Below, piece by piece: positions 13,618 to 19,892 of a stretch of DNA of 30,256 nt (its first letter is position 1; every line of letters starts with the position of its first letter). Both the position numbers and the translations under genes were made by a program. The notes under the pieces were generated by a model. That model saw nothing but the letters and a program-made list of their open reading frames with translations. It was not told where the DNA came from and searched no databases. The DNA is from a virus: positions 1 to 30,256 of IMG/VR virus record IMGVR_UViG_3300046507_000491. One strand, 5' to 3'.

Positions 13618-13841
13618 GACAGCACCTTGGTAAAAAGGCCGGTCATGCGCGAGAGAAGCATGATTTGACGCTCGATTTCAGCGGCGCGAGCCTGCTGGCG
13701 CTTGAGATAGACGCGGCTCGATCGTGCGTCGCCGCCGTCTTGCTGGATAAGCATTTCTGCGACTTCAACGCCGCTCTGTGCGCTGAAGCGAGCTGCTTCG
13801 ATGAGTTCTTTGAACTGCGGAGGTATTATCGGCTGGCTCAT
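13614..13841 (-). CDS. Hypothetical helical protein, first gene of the recombination operon
   Basis: 75 residues: helices PPQFKELIEAARFSAQSGVE and VYLKRQQARAAEIERQIMLL suggest a coiled-coil or helical bundle. Start ATG 13841 with AGGAAAC upstream; a longer frame upstream would run into the promoter. It follows the strong leftward promoter at 13887-13914. Confidence 0.6.
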   Translation of the reverse strand: MSQPIIPPQFKELIEAARFSAQSGVEVAEMLIQQDGGDARSSRVYLKRQQARAAEIERQIMLLSRMTGLFTKVLS

Positions 13842-13886
13842 GATCGTGTTTCCTTTCGCTGGTGGTTGTGTTTGCTGCTGAGATGA

Positions 13887-13914
13887 ATCATATCTCATGG
13901 ATAGGTAGTGTCAA
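13887..13914 (-). promoter_or_regulatory. Strong sigma-70-type leftward promoter of the recombination operon
   Basis: On the - strand TTGACA, 16 bases, TATGAT. A GGTAGTGTC motif (13904-13912, + strand) overlaps the -35 box, and a dyad GAGAT/ATCTC lies around the -10. The promoter stands just upstream of the 75-residue gene and probably drives genes down to at least ssb. Confidence 0.75.
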
Positions 13915-13940
13915 GCGTTTTCTATCAAAAAGAGATGAAA

Positions 13941-14438
13941 CTAGTTCGGCACAAACCCGAGTTCGGCGAAACGCTCTTTCAGCGCCTGGTGCGCGGAGAC
14001 TTCGAGCGCATGCACGGCGCGCGTGATTTTCTGCGCGAGGCGGTCGACGGCCGATTTGCTCACGCTCAGACGGTCGCTGATTTGGCGCGTCGTTTCCATG
14101 TACGTTTCGCCAAAAGTGAATTCGCGGGCGATGACAGCCTCTAGCAAGTCTTGATTGACGTGCGTATAGGCAAGGTGAAACTTCAGCAACGCGAGAGCGT
14201 GCGCGTGCTTCTGGTCGGCGTCGTCGGCCTTCTGCGCGCTCCAGCGGCGCCCTTCGTACCGGCGAAGCGTGCCAGGGTCGCGGTGATAGCGCGCGACGAC
14301 CGCAGCGCGCTCGATGGCGGTCAGCGTGGATTCGACAGCCTGCATCGCCCACGCCGCATTGGTCACACGGTCGGTCCAGTCCTGTTTTTCCGTGACCGTG
14401 CTGCGCGCGACGGATTCCGAATATCCCGGCACCTTCAC
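13941..14438 (-). CDS. HTH protein at the end of the replication operon
   Basis: About 165 residues if begun at GTG 14438, 8 bases after the upstream stop; an ATG at 14546 would overlap the previous gene by 100 bases. The C-terminal third has a likely helix-turn-helix (TTRQISDRLSVSKSAVDRLA) followed by a basic helix, and the middle is helical with ERAAVVARYHRDP. This layout resembles late-gene activators or antiterminators at the end of phage early operons, but I do not recognise the family. It would be the last gene of the transcript from the 16921 promoter. Confidence 0.55.
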   Translation of the reverse strand: MKVPGYSESVARSTVTEKQDWTDRVTNAAWAMQAVESTLTAIERAAVVARYHRDPGTLRRYEGRRWSAQKADDADQKHAHALALLKFHLAYTHVNQDLLEAVIAREFTFGETYMETTRQISDRLSVSKSAVDRLAQKITRAVHALEVSAHQALKERFAELGFVPN

Positions 14439-14446
14439 CGCGGAGG

Positions 14447-14674
14447 CTAGTGCGAGCGTTTCGAATACGCTTTCGAGCGCTCGATGTACCGTTGCAAAGG
14501 GGTGAACTCCACGCACCGCGCCCGCATTACTCGATCCTTCGCGCATATCCAGTCTCCCAGCAGTTCCGTTTTGCCTAATGACCATGTGCAGTGCCTGCAC
14601 TCGGGGTTGCGCTCTTCGCGCTCGATCAAAATATCCAGTGGGTTCCGCGTGTCGCCGCGTCTCGCCCACGTCAT
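14447..14674 (-). CDS. Small Cys-containing protein
   Basis: 75 residues. ECRHC (26-30) and later Cys at about 44 and 54 could form a small zinc site, with the rest basic (RYIERSKAYSKRSH at the end). Joined to the winged-helix gene upstream by an ATGA overlap. Function unknown. Confidence 0.6.
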   Translation of the reverse strand: MTWARRGDTRNPLDILIEREERNPECRHCTWSLGKTELLGDWICAKDRVMRARCVEFTPLQRYIERSKAYSKRSH

Positions 14675-14949
14675 GCGAACAAATCCGGCGCGCTCGCGAC
14701 GAGCTTGCATGTGCGCCGCGTGATCGGGTCTTTGATCCGCGCGCCCGGCTCGATTACCGCGCCAGTCGCGAGAAGTTCGTTCACTCGACCCGTCACCGAC
14801 TGGATCGGGAGGCGCAGCGCGCGGGAGATGGCGTTGCGCGTGACGCCGGCCGGATAGATCGTCCGCAAGAAGCGCTCGACGGCGATGCGCTGGCGGTCGG
14901 CTTTTCCTTCGGCCTCGTGCGCTATGAGGGATTCGGCGCTCGTGTTCAT
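14671..14949 (-). CDS. Small winged-helix protein
   Basis: 92 residues. RQRIAVERFLRTIYPAGVTR and AISRALRLPIQSVTGRVNEL form a helix-turn-helix, followed by ATGAVIEPGARIKDPITRR, a wing. This type follows phage DnaC-like genes and is likely a DNA-binding helper or regulator. It begins in a TGATG overlap with the loader gene. Confidence 0.7.
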   Translation of the reverse strand: MNTSAESLIAHEAEGKADRQRIAVERFLRTIYPAGVTRNAISRALRLPIQSVTGRVNELLATGAVIEPGARIKDPITRRTCKLVASAPDLFA

Positions 14950-15734
14950 CAGAACCCCGCGGCGAGACGGTTTTTCGTGCGCTGCGATTCCCAATTGAAC
15001 TGAATCGCACGCGATCGCTCGCGCAGACGGTCGGCAACCCGATCGCCGACGTAATCGGCGAATTCTTGCCCGTTCATGTTCGAAATCAGAATCGTCGGCT
15101 TTGCGTTGCGATAACGGCGATCGAGAACGTTCGTCAGGTGCGCGCGCACGTCCTCGGTCGCTCCCTGAACGCCGAACTCGTCGAGCACGAGCAAATCGAC
15201 CGCGCCGGCCATGTCGACAAGATCGGTCGTGCTCACCGTCGCGTCGCGGCGCATGGTGTCGCGAATGCGCGCGACCAGTTCCATCGCCGTGCTGTACATG
15301 ACCGTATGCGCGCGTGCCATGATTTGGTGCGCGATCGCGACCGCGAGATGCGTTTTGCCGGTACCGATGCCGCCGAGCATGACGAGCGATGCGCCGGTTT
15401 CGAGCGCGGCCGGGAATTCGCTGGCAAAGCGGCGGCATCGGTCGAGCGCGGCTTGCTGCTCTGGCGTATCTGCGCGGAACGTCTCAAACGTGCGCTTTAC
15501 GAAGCCGCTCGGGATGCCCGACTGCGCGAATCGCGCCTCGATGCGAGCCTGACGCGCCTTTGCCTCTTTCGCGGATTCGTCAGCCTGACGCTGATCGGCT
15601 TCGACCTGCGCGCACTTGCCGCAATGCGTGATGCGCAGGATCGGCGTTCCGTCGCGGCCGACGATGGCGCGGGCGAAGAACTCGCCGTGCGTGTCGCAAG
15701 TCAAGCGTTCCGTCTCGATTGCTTTCATTTCCAT
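14949..15734 (-). CDS. DnaC-like helicase loader ATPase
   Basis: 261 residues. The N terminus has a probable zinc site (CDTHGEFF at 13-20, HCGKC at 37-41). The AAA+ core has Walker A GGIGTGKTHL (121-130), Walker B LLVLDEFG (181-188) and a sensor stretch PTILISNMNG, with arginines RVADRLRERSR near the end. It would load the replicative helicase at the phage origin. It lies directly after the YdaU-type protein, the usual pairing in phages that lack their own helicase. Confidence 0.9.
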   Translation of the reverse strand: MEMKAIETERLTCDTHGEFFARAIVGRDGTPILRITHCGKCAQVEADQRQADESAKEAKARQARIEARFAQSGIPSGFVKRTFETFRADTPEQQAALDRCRRFASEFPAALETGASLVMLGGIGTGKTHLAVAIAHQIMARAHTVMYSTAMELVARIRDTMRRDATVSTTDLVDMAGAVDLLVLDEFGVQGATEDVRAHLTNVLDRRYRNAKPTILISNMNGQEFADYVGDRVADRLRERSRAIQFNWESQRTKNRLAAGF

Positions 15735-15740
15735 CCCCGG

Positions 15741-16553
15741 TCAGAAGTCGAACGGCGCATCAGTAGGGCCGTCGTACTGCGTAGATTTTAAATCAAATCG
15801 GCTCTTTTGGGTAGTATTTCCCGCCGATCTACTACCCGCTTTTTGTTGAACCTGCTTCGCCAGATCGAGCGCGCTTTGGCGGTTCGTCAGGAATTCGGCC
15901 TCGAAGCCGCGCCACGATCGGACTGCGCACATTTGCACGGCGTCAGCCAAGGTGATGCCGGCCTTTGCCGCCTCCTTCTCAACGGCCTCAAACGCCGTCA
16001 GGGTGTTTGCTCCGCCCTTTTTCTTGCGCACTGCGAGCCAGTCTTTCGCATGCCTCTCATCGACGCCGCGCTCAAGCATCCAAGCCATCGGGTCGAAATC
16101 GTCGGGAGACGATACGCGCTTTGCGCGGGGTTTCTTCTCTTTGGTTACTGGTTCTTGGTTACTGGTTACTGGTTTATGGTTAGCATTGCCATCGCTATGC
16201 GATCGCATAGCGTCTGCACTACCTTCGCTCTTTCCCTTGCTCCATCTGGCCTTTGCCGACTCCGACGCCTTCACCGACTTGGCTCTGTAGGCTTCGATGA
16301 CAGCCTCGCAGCGCTTGTGAACGTATCCCTCTTCGGTGCGAATGAAGAAGTCGGAGAGTACGTTTTGAAACGCCTGCACTTCATCCGCACTGCGAACGCT
16401 ATGCGATCGCATAAGCTTCGCATGGTCGAGAGTGAGCGGCTTTTCGTCCGTGTAATAGGTGTCGATCAGTTGGCGGTATATGCCGTGCTCAAGCAGGGAC
16501 AGATGAGACGTGTCCTTGCGATAATCCCCGATGTGGTGCTCGTAGTAGTTCAC
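15741..16553 (-). CDS. YdaU/DUF1376 phage replication initiation protein
   Basis: 270 residues. The N-terminal DUF1376 winged-helix domain is clear (MNYYEHHIGDYRKDTSHLSL, LLEHGIYRQLIDTYYTDEKP), then a charged linker with repeated PVTSNQEPVTK, and a C-terminal helical domain (about 155-235) like DnaT/primosome proteins. It would act like lambda O, binding the origin and bringing in the helicase and its loader. GTG start in a GTGA overlap with the gene upstream. The linker DNA holds direct repeats and palindromes, a possible origin inside the gene. Confidence 0.85.
   Translation of the reverse strand: MNYYEHHIGDYRKDTSHLSLLEHGIYRQLIDTYYTDEKPLTLDHAKLMRSHSVRSADEVQAFQNVLSDFFIRTEEGYVHKRCEAVIEAYRAKSVKASESAKARWSKGKSEGSADAMRSHSDGNANHKPVTSNQEPVTKEKKPRAKRVSSPDDFDPMAWMLERGVDERHAKDWLAVRKKKGGANTLTAFEAVEKEAAKAGITLADAVQMCAVRSWRGFEAEFLTNRQSALDLAKQVQQKAGSRSAGNTTQKSRFDLKSTQYDGPTDAPFDF
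15809..15837. repeat. Perfect inverted repeat within the YdaU-type gene
   Basis: GGGTAGTA (15809-15816) and TACTACCC (15830-15837) with a 13-base gap, followed on the + strand by GCTTTTTG. Each arm holds the GGTAGT word that recurs at several control sites. It may be a regulator-binding site or a + strand terminator stopping antisense transcription. Confidence 0.5.
16141..16186 (+). repeat. Short direct repeats, candidate phage replication origin
   Basis: TTGGTTACTGG occurs at 16141 and 16155 and continues as TTACTGG at 16166 and a variant TTATGG. They lie in the linker coding segment of the YdaU-type gene, as lambda's O-binding repeats lie in the O gene. Origin function is inferred. Confidence 0.5.
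16194..16211. repeat. 18-base perfect palindrome beside the candidate origin
   Basis: GCTATGCGATCGCATAGC is fully self-complementary and lies 8 bases past the direct repeats. A 14-base copy (TATGCGATCGCATA) recurs at 16400-16413 in the same gene; both encode a Met-Arg-Ser-His-Ser stretch. Confidence 0.65.
16400..16413. repeat. Second copy of the GCGATCGC palindrome
   Basis: TATGCGATCGCATA, a perfect 14-base palindrome, identical to the centre of the site at 16194-16211 about 200 bases away. The pair brackets part of the replication gene. Confidence 0.6.
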
Positions 16554-16888
16554 AGCGACACCTTCGCTGCTTCAAATGCGCGGCGCTCGGTGCTTTCTTC
16601 GTGCTCCCGGTATCCGATCGCATTGCAAAGCGTGTCGAGGTTCACGACGACGCCGAGCGACAGGAAAATCGCGTACTGCAAGAGCTTTCCGTTCGTGTAC
16701 GTGAAATTCTTCTTGCCGATGCGAACGAGCGCGAAGCTCTCATAGCGAACGCCGGCTGTCTCGCAGATCACTCGCATCACAGGCGTTCCCGCCTGCTTCC
16801 ATACCCGGTGCGCGGTGAGCACTGGAAGGCCGCGCATCTGCTCGTCGAGCTTCGTGTCGACGCCGTACATGTTCGAATTGCCTTGCAT
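16550..16888 (-). CDS. Hypothetical protein, first gene of the leftward replication operon
   Basis: 112 residues with a compact alpha/beta look (LPVLTAHRVWKQAGTPVMRV, YESFALVRIGKKNFTYTNGK, LLQYAIFLSLGVVVNLDTLC). Not recognised. Its place right after the main leftward promoter and before the replication protein matches genes such as CII or small regulators in other phages, but I see no clear HTH. ATG start with GGTGAG upstream. Confidence 0.6.
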   Translation of the reverse strand: MQGNSNMYGVDTKLDEQMRGLPVLTAHRVWKQAGTPVMRVICETAGVRYESFALVRIGKKNFTYTNGKLLQYAIFLSLGVVVNLDTLCNAIGYREHEESTERRAFEAAKVSL

Positions 16889-16914
16889 GTTCTCACCCCT
16901 CTCCGATATTCGAT

Positions 16915-16949
16915 GTGGAGAGTATAGCTATCCACGAGAGAGCATGCAA
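16915..16949 (-). promoter_or_regulatory. Main leftward promoter with overlapping operator dyad
   Basis: On the - strand, TTGCAT (-35), 17 bases, TATACT (-10). The -10 is covered by a 21-base dyad (16915-16935) with arms GTGGA and TCCAC and matching inner bases. CTCTCC at 16897-16902 and GGAGAG at 16917-16922 also form an inverted pair. A strong promoter under a dyad next to a divergent HTH gene is the layout of a phage early promoter under repressor control. Confidence 0.7.
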
Positions 16950-16963
16950 GCACAAAAAGAGAT

Positions 16964-16984
16964 GTCTTATCATAAGATTCAGAC
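16964..16984. promoter_or_regulatory. Second operator-like dyad between the divergent genes
   Basis: TCTTATCATAAGA (16965-16977) is a 13-base palindrome, within a wider GTC...GAC pair. A related word ATGATAAGAT appears at 18966-18975 in the small-gene region. It is likely a regulator site, but its sequence differs from the dyad at 16915-16935. Confidence 0.5.
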
Positions 16985-17096
16985 AAAACACGTCTATTTA
17001 GTGCGGGGTTTCTATTGCGGCGCGTCGTCTCACCATGGTATGGTTCCGTATCAAAGCGGCACAGAACCCAAAATTACACTGCCTACTGGACCAAAA

Positions 17097-17528
17097 ATGG
17101 ACATTACAGAGATTCGCTACCGCAACTTCAAATCACTTTTTGAGCAATTCAAAGAGATGGTACGGAGAGATGATCCAGGTGCGCCAGATAAGGGGATGCT
17201 CAAGTTGTTCGGTGATCGCGTGGGCGTGCGCGAGGCGTACATGTCACACATCAACACCAAATACAAGGGCATCGGCCCGACGACCGCGCGCAAGATCGAG
17301 GAAGCGTTCAAGCTGTCGCACGGCTGGATGGATCAGCAGCACGAGCGCAAGGCCCGCGCGGAACAGGACGCCACCGCGCCAGTACACGTCAGCGCTGAGC
17401 AGGCGCCCGAGCCGACCGACGCCGACGAGTTGGCTTTCTTAGAGACGGCGATCCAGCTCTACCGCAACGATCCGATTCGCGCACAGACTGCGCTACTCAA
17501 AGCCATGTCGAGCAAGTTCAAGTCGTAA
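17097..17528 (+). CDS. HTH repressor-like regulator
   Basis: 143 residues starting at ATG 17097; the frame extends upstream but those residues do not look coding. Residues 8-77 form a five-helix Cro/CI-type domain: RYRNFKSLFEQFKEMV, then LFGDRVGVREAYMSHINTKY (38-57) with the HTH, and GIGPTTARKIEEAFKL. The C-terminal half has no S24 peptidase domain, so it would not be cleaved like lambda CI; the last 30 residues are helical (AFLETAIQLYRNDPIRAQTA). It diverges from the leftward replication operon and probably represses it. Confidence 0.7.
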   Translation: MDITEIRYRNFKSLFEQFKEMVRRDDPGAPDKGMLKLFGDRVGVREAYMSHINTKYKGIGPTTARKIEEAFKLSHGWMDQQHERKARAEQDATAPVHVSAEQAPEPTDADELAFLETAIQLYRNDPIRAQTALLKAMSSKFKS

Positions 17529-17544
17529 CAAAAGTCAGACGTTT

Positions 17545-17598
17545 GTAACCAGTTACGCCTATCACAAATCGTTAGGTATTTGTTGCCGATACACCTAA
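17545..17598. promoter_or_regulatory. Operator-like inverted repeats after the repressor gene
   Basis: GTAAC-CA-GTTAC (17545-17556) and the pair TTAGGT (17572-17577)/ACCTAA (17593-17598). They lie upstream of a + strand promoter. No terminator is seen after the repressor gene. Function unknown. Confidence 0.4.
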
Positions 17599-17628
17599 TC
17601 GAATGTAATAAAATCTTCAATCATCTTC

Positions 17629-17657
17629 TTGTACTACCTTTGGGCTAGGGGTACGAT
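17629..17657 (+). promoter_or_regulatory. Predicted + strand promoter
   Basis: TTGTAC, 17 bases, TACGAT. The spacer begins TACCTTT, part of the recurring GGTAGT/ACTACC motif (17632-17637). It would serve the small gene at 17711. Confidence 0.5.
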
Positions 17658-17710
17658 TGGTTCCTGTCGGTGCAGTGACTGCCGATCTGAACCCCCTTGG
17701 ATCAAAAAAA

Positions 17711-17872
17711 ATGTTGAGCGAACAAAGCATTGCAGTCCCGAGTCTGGCAAACGATGGCGCGCAGGTCGTCGAGCCATCTGTGATGAGTGAAGATGAATTT
17801 TTGATAGCCGTTTCTACGCTGAACCACAGCGAGCGGATGGAGTTTTTGCGTTGCATGAACGCAACACACTAA
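17711..17872 (+). CDS. Small acidic protein
   Basis: 53 residues from ATG 17711; an in-frame TTG at 17657 overlaps the promoter -10 and is unlikely. The second half is helical (SEDEFLIAVSTLNHSERMEF). A GGAT lies 9 bases upstream. Not recognised. Confidence 0.45.
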   Translation: MLSEQSIAVPSLANDGAQVVEPSVMSEDEFLIAVSTLNHSERMEFLRCMNATH

Positions 17873-17901
17873 TTTTCGGTGTGTTTCATCTCTTCAAGGT
17901 A

Positions 17902-17930
17902 TTGACAGAGGCGGGACACTGAAATACAAT
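17902..17930 (+). promoter_or_regulatory. Strong sigma-70-type promoter of the small RNA
   Basis: TTGACA, 17 bases, TACAAT: 5 of 6 or better at both boxes with ideal spacing. It lies in a gap without genes and points at a terminator 50 bases further on. Confidence 0.75.
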
Positions 17931-17936
17931 TCTGTC

Positions 17937-18014
17937 ATGTTGAAGTAATCCGCAAGAACTCTCCGTAGCAGTGCTTCAAGGGCGCCCTGGGAAACCTCGG
18001 CGCCCTTTCTTTTT
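17937..18014 (+). ncRNA. Predicted small RNA of about 78 nt
   Basis: A strong promoter (17902-17930) and an intrinsic terminator (17978-18014) enclose about 40 bases plus the terminator stem. There is no real gene between (the first ATG gives a 3-codon frame). TTGAAG (17940-17945) can pair with CTTCAA (17974-17979), competing with the terminator base, which would allow switching. It could be a free regulatory RNA or the attenuated leader of sequence beyond 18014. Confidence 0.6.
17978..18014 (+). terminator. Intrinsic terminator
   Basis: AAGGGCGCC (17978-17986), 12-base loop, GGCGCCCTT (17999-18007), then TCTTTTT. A perfect 9-bp GC-rich stem with a U tract. Confidence 0.85.
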
Positions 18015-18029
18015 CCTGCTCGAAAAACA

Positions 18030-18346
18030 CAAGTCCCGAGTTTAAATCGGGCCGACTAGCCGGCGTAACTGGCTCCTTCGGGTTTCGTGCCTTGTCTGAT
18101 GCGCAACGCATCGAAGCCGCTTATCCAGCGCCCTTCCCCGCCGCTACGGGCGGTGAGGCGCGAAACCCGAAGGCTTCAAAGCCGGGCAAGTGCCGCAACC
18201 TTTCCCCGAAGGCCGGTGCGATACATGCGCGATCGCGCGAACTCTGACGTAAAACGAAATGCCGCTCAACGGAGCGGCGCGGCGGATCGGGTTGCCACCC
18301 ATGATCCAATGCCAATCAGTCGGAAGCCCGGACCTCGCAACCGGGC
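18030..18346. other. Structured stretch without a convincing gene
   Basis: About 320 bases filled with hairpins: CCCGA/TCGGG (18035-18051), GATGCG-CAA-CGCATC (18098-18112), a 13-base perfect inverted pair CCTTCGGGTTTCG (18075-18087)/CGAAACCCGAAGG (18161-18173), GCCGCTC-AACG-GAGCGGC (18261-18278) and GCCCGG/CCGGGC (18326-18346). Open frames exist in several phases: one without ATG on the + strand ending at 18246, a 42-codon frame 18259-18387, and antisense frames. None has a good ribosome site. Pieces of these frames look familiar to me from other prophages, so this may be a conserved element, RNA or coding. Confidence 0.5.
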
Positions 18347-18356
18347 ACACCGAATC

Positions 18357-18695
18357 TCATTTTAGTGATACACGCGCGCGAGACTGAAGCTTGCGCAGTG
18401 CTTCGCGGTTGTCGGCCAGGTCATCGCCCCAATCGACGAGCGCTTTACAGATTGCGCGAAACTCTTTCGCATTCTCTAGAGCGTTCCGCTTCTCGATCGT
18501 TCGCTGCTGAATCTTCCGCGGCTTACGCTCGATGGTCGCGAGTATGTTGGCAAGTTCGGTTCCCTCCCTGGCGTCGAGCGCCTTTAGGTAGAACGATTTC
18601 GGGTTCCGGGCATAGTCACCCGGTGCGCCGATCACCTTCCGATAAAGCTCGACGAGAAGGTGTTTAGGCAAGCCCGCGAGCTGCGGTCTGTTCAT
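18357..18695 (-). CDS. Hypothetical basic helical protein
   Basis: 112 residues, helical and basic: LPKHLLVELYRKVIGAPGDY, then NILATIERKPRKIQQRTIEK and ICKALVDWGDDLADNREALR. Not recognised; nucleic-acid binding is possible from charge. The ATG at 18695 is chosen because it forms a TGATG overlap with the 42-residue gene upstream; a TTG one codon earlier is the alternative. Confidence 0.6.
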   Translation of the reverse strand: MNRPQLAGLPKHLLVELYRKVIGAPGDYARNPKSFYLKALDAREGTELANILATIERKPRKIQQRTIEKRNALENAKEFRAICKALVDWGDDLADNREALRKLQSRARVSLK

Positions 18696-18823
18696 CAATA
18701 GTCGTCCATCCGTGCAAAGTGGCGATCTGCCTCGCGCTCGTCACGAGCGGCGCGGCGCTCTTCGTCAGTCATCTCTTCCTCGTCGTAATTGTCGCATTCG
18801 AAATCGTCGTAGTAGTGGAGCAT
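18695..18823 (-). CDS. Small highly acidic protein
   Basis: 42 residues, dominated by Asp, Glu and Arg (MLHYYDDFECDNYDEEEMTD at the start, ending RMDDY). GAGG precedes the ATG, and a sigma-70 promoter lies 32 bases further upstream. Overlaps the next gene by one base. The acidic, DNA-mimic-like composition is notable, but function is unknown. Confidence 0.6.
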   Translation of the reverse strand: MLHYYDDFECDNYDEEEMTDEERRAARDEREADRHFARMDDY

Positions 18824-18854
18824 TTCGGGCCTCGCGGTGTTGGTGTATGTGTGA

Positions 18855-18884
18855 AGCATATCCGCGAGGTAGCGTAACAGTCAA
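18855..18884 (-). promoter_or_regulatory. Leftward promoter of the 42-/112-residue gene pair
   Basis: On the - strand TTGACT, 18 bases, TATGCT. The spacer holds GCTACCTC (GAGGTAGC on +). The -35 side is nearly identical to the promoter at 21385-21414: both contain AACAGTCAACAA followed closely by TTCGCTGT on the + strand. Confidence 0.7.
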
Positions 18885-18922
18885 CAAATATCTTCGCTGT
18901 TTATCCGATAGGGGTAAAACCG

Positions 18923-19063
18923 ATGCTTTCCGCTCTCTTTTCGGCGATTAAATCCCCCGAAGATATGATAAGATTTGTCTTGGATTACGCAGGGTATCCG
19001 ACGACGGGAGGGGTTCCCTTCGGGCATGCGCTGCATCTAACGACGATACGGGGTATCAGGTGA
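18923..19063 (+). CDS. Small hypothetical protein coupled to the next gene
   Basis: 46 residues (LSALFSAIKSPEDMIRFVLD, then a Gly/Thr-rich end). ATG has AGGGG 8 bases upstream, and the stop overlaps the next GTG start (GTGA), which supports both. Not recognised. Confidence 0.5.
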   Translation: MLSALFSAIKSPEDMIRFVLDYAGYPTTGGVPFGHALHLTTIRGIR

Positions 19064-19428
19064 GACAAGAACGCATTTACGCGCAAATCACCCACGAGGT
19101 AGTGCGCCAGTGGCAGGCAGATACGGGGCGTCAAGTGGCTCAGCCGTGGGCGAAGGAACACCCCGGCTACCGCGAGGCGCTTGAAGGTTTGATACGTCAG
19201 GTCATCGCGGGCACGCTCGACCCTGAAGATGTGGCCGACTCGCTCGGCTCCGCAGGTCGCATCGCCCTTCCGATCCTTGTCGGCATCTGTCCGGGCGGGG
19301 CTTTTGAAGAGCCGGAAACCGACGATCCTGACCGCAAGCCGGGCTATTCCGAGAAGGATTTGAGGCGCGAGGCGCCGCACAAGCGCGAGGCGAAGAAGCC
19401 GGGCGAAGTCGTTCGGGTGACTGAATGA
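19060..19428 (+). CDS. Hypothetical protein
   Basis: 122 residues. N-terminal 60 residues helical (IYAQITHEVVRQWQADTGRQ, YREALEGLIRQVIAGTLDPE), then a Gly/Pro-rich hydrophobic stretch (RIALPILVGICPGGAF) and a basic tail (DLRREAPHKREAKKPGE). GTG start in a GTGA overlap. Not recognised. Confidence 0.55.
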   Translation: MRQERIYAQITHEVVRQWQADTGRQVAQPWAKEHPGYREALEGLIRQVIAGTLDPEDVADSLGSAGRIALPILVGICPGGAFEEPETDDPDRKPGYSEKDLRREAPHKREAKKPGEVVRVTE

Positions 19429-19526
19429 ACACCGTCAAAGAGTTCGTCATCGGCATGGTGCTCGGCACGCTCTGGATCGGCCTCGCGGTTGGTCTGGCGA
19501 CGCCGATCGCGATGTTTCTTGGATGA
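19425..19526 (+). CDS. Very small membrane protein (33 residues)
   Basis: 33 residues with one or two short hydrophobic segments (VIGMVLGTLWIGLAVGLATP, then IAMFLG). ATGA overlap with the gene before it. Function unknown. Confidence 0.55.
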   Translation: MNTVKEFVIGMVLGTLWIGLAVGLATPIAMFLG

Positions 19527-19673
19527 TCATGGGGCGAAGCGTCGAGCGTGAATGCGCGGGTGACGGCTTGACCGTTCCGCCGTCCACTGTGTAACCGAAT
19601 GGAGCACAGGTATCTCGGCGATAAGGTCGCGCACCGCTCGGCGCTTTGCCCCTACCTAGGGAGAGAGGGATGA
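19527..19673 (+). other. Two possible tiny frames
   Basis: Frames of 21 codons (19529-19594) and 24 codons (19599-19673). The second shares ATGA with the gene at 19670. Either may be translated leaders or chance; both are too short to judge. Confidence 0.25.
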
Positions 19674-19885
19674 AAAAAACGAAGTGGTATCCGGGAAATG
19701 TGAACCCGGTGCATGTCGGGGTGTATGAGACTGCGCCGGCGTTCGGCCGTAAGTGGTTCCAGTTTTGGAATGGCGCGTGCTGGGGGTACGCGGCGGAAAC
19801 GCCTGAGCGCGCTTTTGACTGGCGAGACATTCGATCGGCGCATCAGCGTGACAAGTGGCGCGGCCTCACTGCACCCGCCAAGTAA
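19670..19885 (+). CDS. Small Trp-rich protein
   Basis: 71 residues with seven Trp and many aromatic residues: KWYPGNVNPVHVGVYETAPA, then RKWFQFWNGACWGYAAETPE and FDWRDIRSAHQRDKWRGL. The WYPG-x-x-x-P-x-x-x-G-x-Y pattern is one I associate with small phage proteins of unknown role. The start at 19670 has a strong GGGAGAGAGGG upstream; an upstream in-frame GTG/ATG would skip it. Confidence 0.7.
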   Translation: MKKTKWYPGNVNPVHVGVYETAPAFGRKWFQFWNGACWGYAAETPERAFDWRDIRSAHQRDKWRGLTAPAK

Positions 19886-19892
19886 GGCAATC

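Noticed and set aside
14950-15438. Long frame continuing upstream of the 92-residue winged-helix gene
   Set aside because: It is the out-of-frame shadow of the DnaC-like gene; composition changes sharply at the real ATG 14949.
15809-15845. Inverted repeat as a standard terminator for the operon
   Set aside because: It sits inside the coding end of the YdaU-type gene and its U tract is on the + strand, where no gene precedes it.
16815-17096. Upstream extension of the repressor-like gene
   Set aside because: The extension overlaps the leftward promoter and operators and reads as random composition; ATG 17097 begins the recognisable domain.
18035-18051. A tRNA T-arm (CCCGA-GTTTAAA-TCGGG), also AGCCGG-TTAAAT-CCGGCT at 19893
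   Set aside because: No acceptor, D or anticodon arm at the right distance; the loops do not match TTCRANY.
18087-18365. A 92-residue + strand protein
   Set aside because: Arg/Pro/Ser-rich with no fold pattern, no ribosome site, and lies over the hairpins described; kept only as part of the structured region.
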